Assembly: GCA_902797565.1 (NCBI GenBank)
Contig: CADBTO010000019.1
Span: forward strand, 1 to 7,619
Direction: 5' to 3'
From: an uncultured Lachnospiraceae bacterium
Lineage (GTDB): Bacteria > Bacillota > Clostridia > Lachnospirales > Lachnospiraceae
DNA length: 7,619 nucleotides
The number at the start of each line of letters is the position of its first letter. Position 1 is the first letter of the stretch. The position numbers and the translations under genes were made by a program. The notes under the pieces are model-generated. The model had not been told where the DNA came from. It was given only the letters and a program-made list of their open reading frames with translations, and did not search any database. This document shows positions 5,415-7,619 of the stretch, piece by piece.

Positions 5415-5466
5415 GCTTCTCTATTATAGCTTCTCTATTATAACTTCTCTATTATAACTTTTCTAT
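5415..5466 (-). repeat. 14-bp tandem repeats carrying TATAAT, overlapping the 3' end of the AAA-ATPase-like gene
   Basis: Three 14-bp units (5415-5428, 5429-5442, 5443-5456) and a partial, diverged one (5457-5466) lie head to tail. On the minus strand the unit reads TATAATAGAGAAGY, so TATAAT recurs at 5456-5451, 5442-5437 and 5428-5423. The diverged copy encodes the last codons (IEKL) of the AAA-ATPase-like protein and its TAA stop, so the array looks like a local duplication of the gene's 3' end. The hexamers match a -10 box, but no -35 is visible at 17 bp. Further AGAGAAG-like fragments continue to about 5395. Confidence 0.82.
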
Positions 5467-7029
5467 CCTGCACATATGTTTTTTTGCCAGATCTTTCTTA
5501 TCATAAGTGATTCCCACCAGCAATACTTCTCCGCCATACCCCTTCAATCCGTCTGCATACTGCCTGTCCCGTATCTGTCGGACGGCATCCTCTGGCGTCG
5601 CCCCCGCTTTCAATTCCACAATCAGCGCCGGATAATGTTCATATTTTTTCGGCAGAAAAACAATGTCCGCCTGTCCCAGCCCACGATCCAGCTCTTCCAT
5701 TTTCAGATAATGATCCTTATATGTAAAGTACGCCAGCTTGATCACTGCCCGAAGTGCCTGTTCATTGTTGTAAAATAGTTTACTGGATTCCTGCATGTGG
5801 ATTTTCTGCACTGCAGCCGCTACGGCATCCGCATCCATCTTCACCGTATCTTCCAGGATCTTTTCACTCTCCCTCACCCTCTGCAGGGTTTCCTGATGCG
5901 TCACATCCCGGATATGGTCTTCAAACTCTGCCCGTATCTCATCATTTGGAATCTGTACCGTTTCTGTTTTCTCATCAAAACTCAGATAACCATAATGTAT
6001 GAGTAATGTCAAGACATCATCCGCAGACCCAATCTCTGCGGTATCATTCCGGAACGTCTCCGGGTTGACCCGAACCAGGCTCCCGGAAAGCAGATCTGTC
6101 ACCACGGACCCCAATCCCTTGAAATCCATATTGATGTATTTGATCATACTGCCTTCTTCTGCCGTCCGACGCCAATACGATCCCATTTTTTCCCGTGCAA
6201 TCGCTTCCATCACAGAATGGGAATTATAGATGGACAGTCCATCACCACAAACATAACCATCATACCAGGCCTTCATCTGCGCGAAATCCATCCCATGCTT
6301 CCAGCACAATTCCTGCACCTGCTGTTCTGTAAACCCGATATAGGGGGCATATTTCCCCGGACTTAGAATGCTGTATTCCCAAAACTCCGAAATCGCCGAC
6401 TGGCTCCCATCTTTTTTGATTGGCAGAATCCCCGTCATATAGCCTGCCGCAAAAACACGACGTGTCGCCTCTCCGTTTTTGAACAGGCTTCGCAAAAATT
6501 CCAGATAATCGTACTTCGACTGCTCTGTCGCATCCCACCTCCGGATCGGAGAGTCCCATTCATCTATGATAGCAATACACTGTTTCCCCGTCCGCTCTAC
6601 AATCCCATCCAGAATATCCATGAGCGGCATCCCTTCCTCCACCGATCCCGGATACAGAACAGACAATTCCCGGCACACACGTTGATGCAGATTCATCACC
6701 AGTGTCTCCTTCGTGCCCATCCGCGGCGCAAACGTTGCAATATCCAGATACAGCACATGATACTGGTTGCGATGCGTTTCATAGGAAGAATCCGCCGCAA
6801 TCTCCAGATCGCAAAACAAATCCGAAGAGTCGCATCCCAGGCAATAATATGCGTTCAGCATCGACGCCGCATAGGACTTTCCCAGCCGCCTGGGCCTGCT
6901 CACCAAAGACAGCCGCCGCCTCGTCCCGATCGTCTGATTCATCACGGCAATCAACCCGGATTTGTCTACAAACTCATCTTTCCTGATCTCCTGAAATCCA
7001 CCGTTGCCAATATCAAAGTACACGCTCAT
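5452..7029 (-). CDS. AAA-ATPase-like protein with C-terminal PD-(D/E)XK nuclease-like domain
   Basis: A 525-residue protein from ATG 7029, chosen because GGGAGG (7042-7037) sits 7 nt upstream and because the family begins with a segment like YFDIGNGGFQEIRK. A longer frame to 7143 adds 38 residues without family character. The N-terminal half matches the AAA-ATPase-like family (PF09820 type): a degenerate P-loop SRPRRLGKS (44-52) and a Walker B-like segment IAIIDEWDSP (153-161). The C-terminal domain matches the nuclease-superfamily DUF1703 type (PF08011): D455 in QADIVF and the E472-L-K474 pair in IVELKAG, then a conserved RQYAD helix (489-493). These are the expected catalytic positions of a PD-(D/E)XK fold, and all are present. 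The family is widespread and often multicopy in gut Bacteroidetes and Clostridia, and its biological role is not established; defence or mobile-element roles have been suggested only by context. Its last codons overlap a tandem repeat. Confidence 0.9.
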   Translation of the reverse strand: MSVYFDIGNGGFQEIRKDEFVDKSGLIAVMNQTIGTRRRLSLVSRPRRLGKSYAASMLNAYYCLGCDSSDLFCDLEIAADSSYETHRNQYHVLYLDIATFAPRMGTKETLVMNLHQRVCRELSVLYPGSVEEGMPLMDILDGIVERTGKQCIAIIDEWDSPIRRWDATEQSKYDYLEFLRSLFKNGEATRRVFAAGYMTGILPIKKDGSQSAISEFWEYSILSPGKYAPYIGFTEQQVQELCWKHGMDFAQMKAWYDGYVCGDGLSIYNSHSVMEAIAREKMGSYWRRTAEEGSMIKYINMDFKGLGSVVTDLLSGSLVRVNPETFRNDTAEIGSADDVLTLLIHYGYLSFDEKTETVQIPNDEIRAEFEDHIRDVTHQETLQRVRESEKILEDTVKMDADAVAAAVQKIHMQESSKLFYNNEQALRAVIKLAYFTYKDHYLKMEELDRGLGQADIVFLPKKYEHYPALIVELKAGATPEDAVRQIRDRQYADGLKGYGGEVLLVGITYDKKDLAKKHMCRIEKL

Positions 7030-7076
7030 ACCCACGCCTCCCGGAAAGTTCCACGTATTCATGCCACGGAAAGATC

Positions 7077-7125
7077 GTCTGCGTGTTCGCAGACTGCAAA
7101 GCCTTCCAGCTTTCGATAAAGGCTT
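7077..7125 (-). promoter_or_regulatory. Two leader hairpins upstream of the AAA-ATPase-like gene
   Basis: Reading the minus strand, AAGCCTT (7125-7119) pairs with AAGGCTT (7105-7099) over a 13-nt loop. Then GTCTGCG (7094-7088) pairs with CGCAGAC (7083-7077) over a 4-nt loop. Both stems are perfect over 7 bp and lie in the probable 5' untranslated region, ending about 47 nt before the start codon. No T-run follows, and I recognise no known riboswitch. Confidence 0.5.
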
Positions 7126-7191
7126 GAACATAGGAAACATCACATCCGTTTTCCTAACTTTCCGATTTCCCGAACCAGTTTTTACCTCTTT

Positions 7192-7200
7192 ACTATAGCA
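7192..7200 (-). promoter_or_regulatory. Candidate extended -10 promoter of the AAA-ATPase-like gene
   Basis: On the minus strand, TGC followed by TATAGT (7200-7192) forms an extended -10 box. No good -35 lies 16-18 bp upstream; a TTGACT at 7236-7231 is too far away (33 bp). The leader would be about 155 nt and contain the two hairpins at 7077-7125. Confidence 0.42.
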
Positions 7201-7283
7201 TAGAAACCAGAAAAATGGAACTTCCTATACAGTCAAAATTCTATCCATATTTCGTTATCCTTCCGGTATCGCCGAACACCCGG

Positions 7284-7619
7284 CTATAATTCCTTTATTG
7301 CGTCATTATCAAAATAATAGATATTTTCCTTTTTATATCCGTACTTCGATCCAATGACACTGATGTGCGGTTCAAATGTAAAGCAGTTGACCTCACCGAG
7401 CTTCGTCTGATTACCCTTTTCAATGTATATCCGGTCATCCTTCCTGAGAACGATTGAATGCCCAAGATTTCCCATAAAGTCCAGATTTATATAGCCCTCT
7501 GCTTTGATATACGCATTCATTTGAAAATACATGTCTTCAAACGTCATTTGCGGACTGACAATCTTCTTCATCTTTTCATGAAGCTTCTTTTCCATAAGAA
7601 GACCGTTCCGCCACTCGTC
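7284..7619 (-). CDS. M24 family metallopeptidase (Xaa-Pro aminopeptidase-like), C-terminal part
   Basis: The frame is open from the window edge at 7619 to TAG at 7286-7284, giving 111 residues; the ATG at 7595 is internal, because eight further in-frame codons (DEWRNGLL) precede it and fit the family. M24 enzymes are two-metal pita-bread hydrolases acting on N-terminal peptide bonds, often before proline. Visible here are the His region (GNLGHSI, His at residue 54 of the visible part), the Glu in CFTFEPHI (Glu83) and the last Glu in YGYKKEN (Glu98), corresponding to three of the five usual metal ligands. The two Asp ligands would lie in the missing upstream part. The assignment is by motif order and spacing. 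The HEP-like part of the family pattern is not obvious, so a non-classical or divergent M24 member is possible. The gap to the next gene on this strand is 254 nt. Confidence 0.75.
   Translation of the reverse strand, partial: DEWRNGLLMEKKLHEKMKKIVSPQMTFEDMYFQMNAYIKAEGYINLDFMGNLGHSIVLRKDDRIYIEKGNQTKLGEVNCFTFEPHISVIGSKYGYKKENIYYFDNDAIKEL

Noticed and set aside
7030..7143. N-terminal extension of the AAA-ATPase-like protein to ATG 7143
   Set aside because: The extra 38 residues are Arg-rich and unlike the family, the region forms two hairpins, and a good RBS sits before ATG 7029.
7271..7284. Terminator after the M24 peptidase gene
   Set aside because: GCCG/CGGC gives only a 4-bp stem and no T-run follows on the minus strand.

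Overview
The window looks like a chromosomal segment of an anaerobic Firmicute, most likely a gut Clostridia/Lachnospiraceae-type organism. This rests on the hexuronate isomerase/dehydratase pair, strong AAAGGAGG-type ribosome binding sites, a clostridial-style COG2509 FAD dehydrogenase, and an AAA-ATPase-like/PD-(D/E)XK protein of a kind common in gut anaerobes. The genus cannot be fixed from the sequence alone.

Layout. Positions 1-2163 (+): the 3' part of uxuA (mannonate dehydratase) and complete uxaC (glucuronate isomerase), two steps of D-glucuronate breakdown, closed by a strong intrinsic terminator. Their 133-nt spacer carries three copies of a 12-bp perfect palindrome. Positions 2164-3400 (+): a 36-bp tandem repeat array runs almost into the promoter of a type II hicA-hicB toxin-antitoxin pair; an intergenic stretch with two inverted repeats follows. 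Positions 3288-3923 (+): a small XRE-family regulator with a near-consensus promoter and a candidate operator over its -10 box. A third repeat array follows, and its last unit with a T7 run resembles a terminator. Positions 3924-7619 (-): a convergent block holding a COG2509-type FAD dehydrogenase, an AAA-ATPase-like protein with a C-terminal PD-(D/E)XK nuclease-like domain, and the 3' end of an M24 metallopeptidase gene that runs off the window.

How the genes relate. UxuA and UxaC form a clear pathway unit. HicA/HicB form a clear toxin/antitoxin unit; the adjacent XRE regulator has its own promoter and may or may not act on hicAB. The minus-strand genes have no obvious shared pathway.

The least explained features are the three intergenic repeat arrays. 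They differ in sequence but share a CCGGAA(T/G)C core, and all three are folded or palindromic. A fourth, unrelated 14-bp tandem repeat appears to be a duplication of the 3' end of the AAA-ATPase gene, and each copy carries a TATAAT hexamer on the strand of the downstream FAD dehydrogenase gene. I saw no complete new multi-gene defence or mobile system; the repeats and the small regulatory sites are the parts worth following up.
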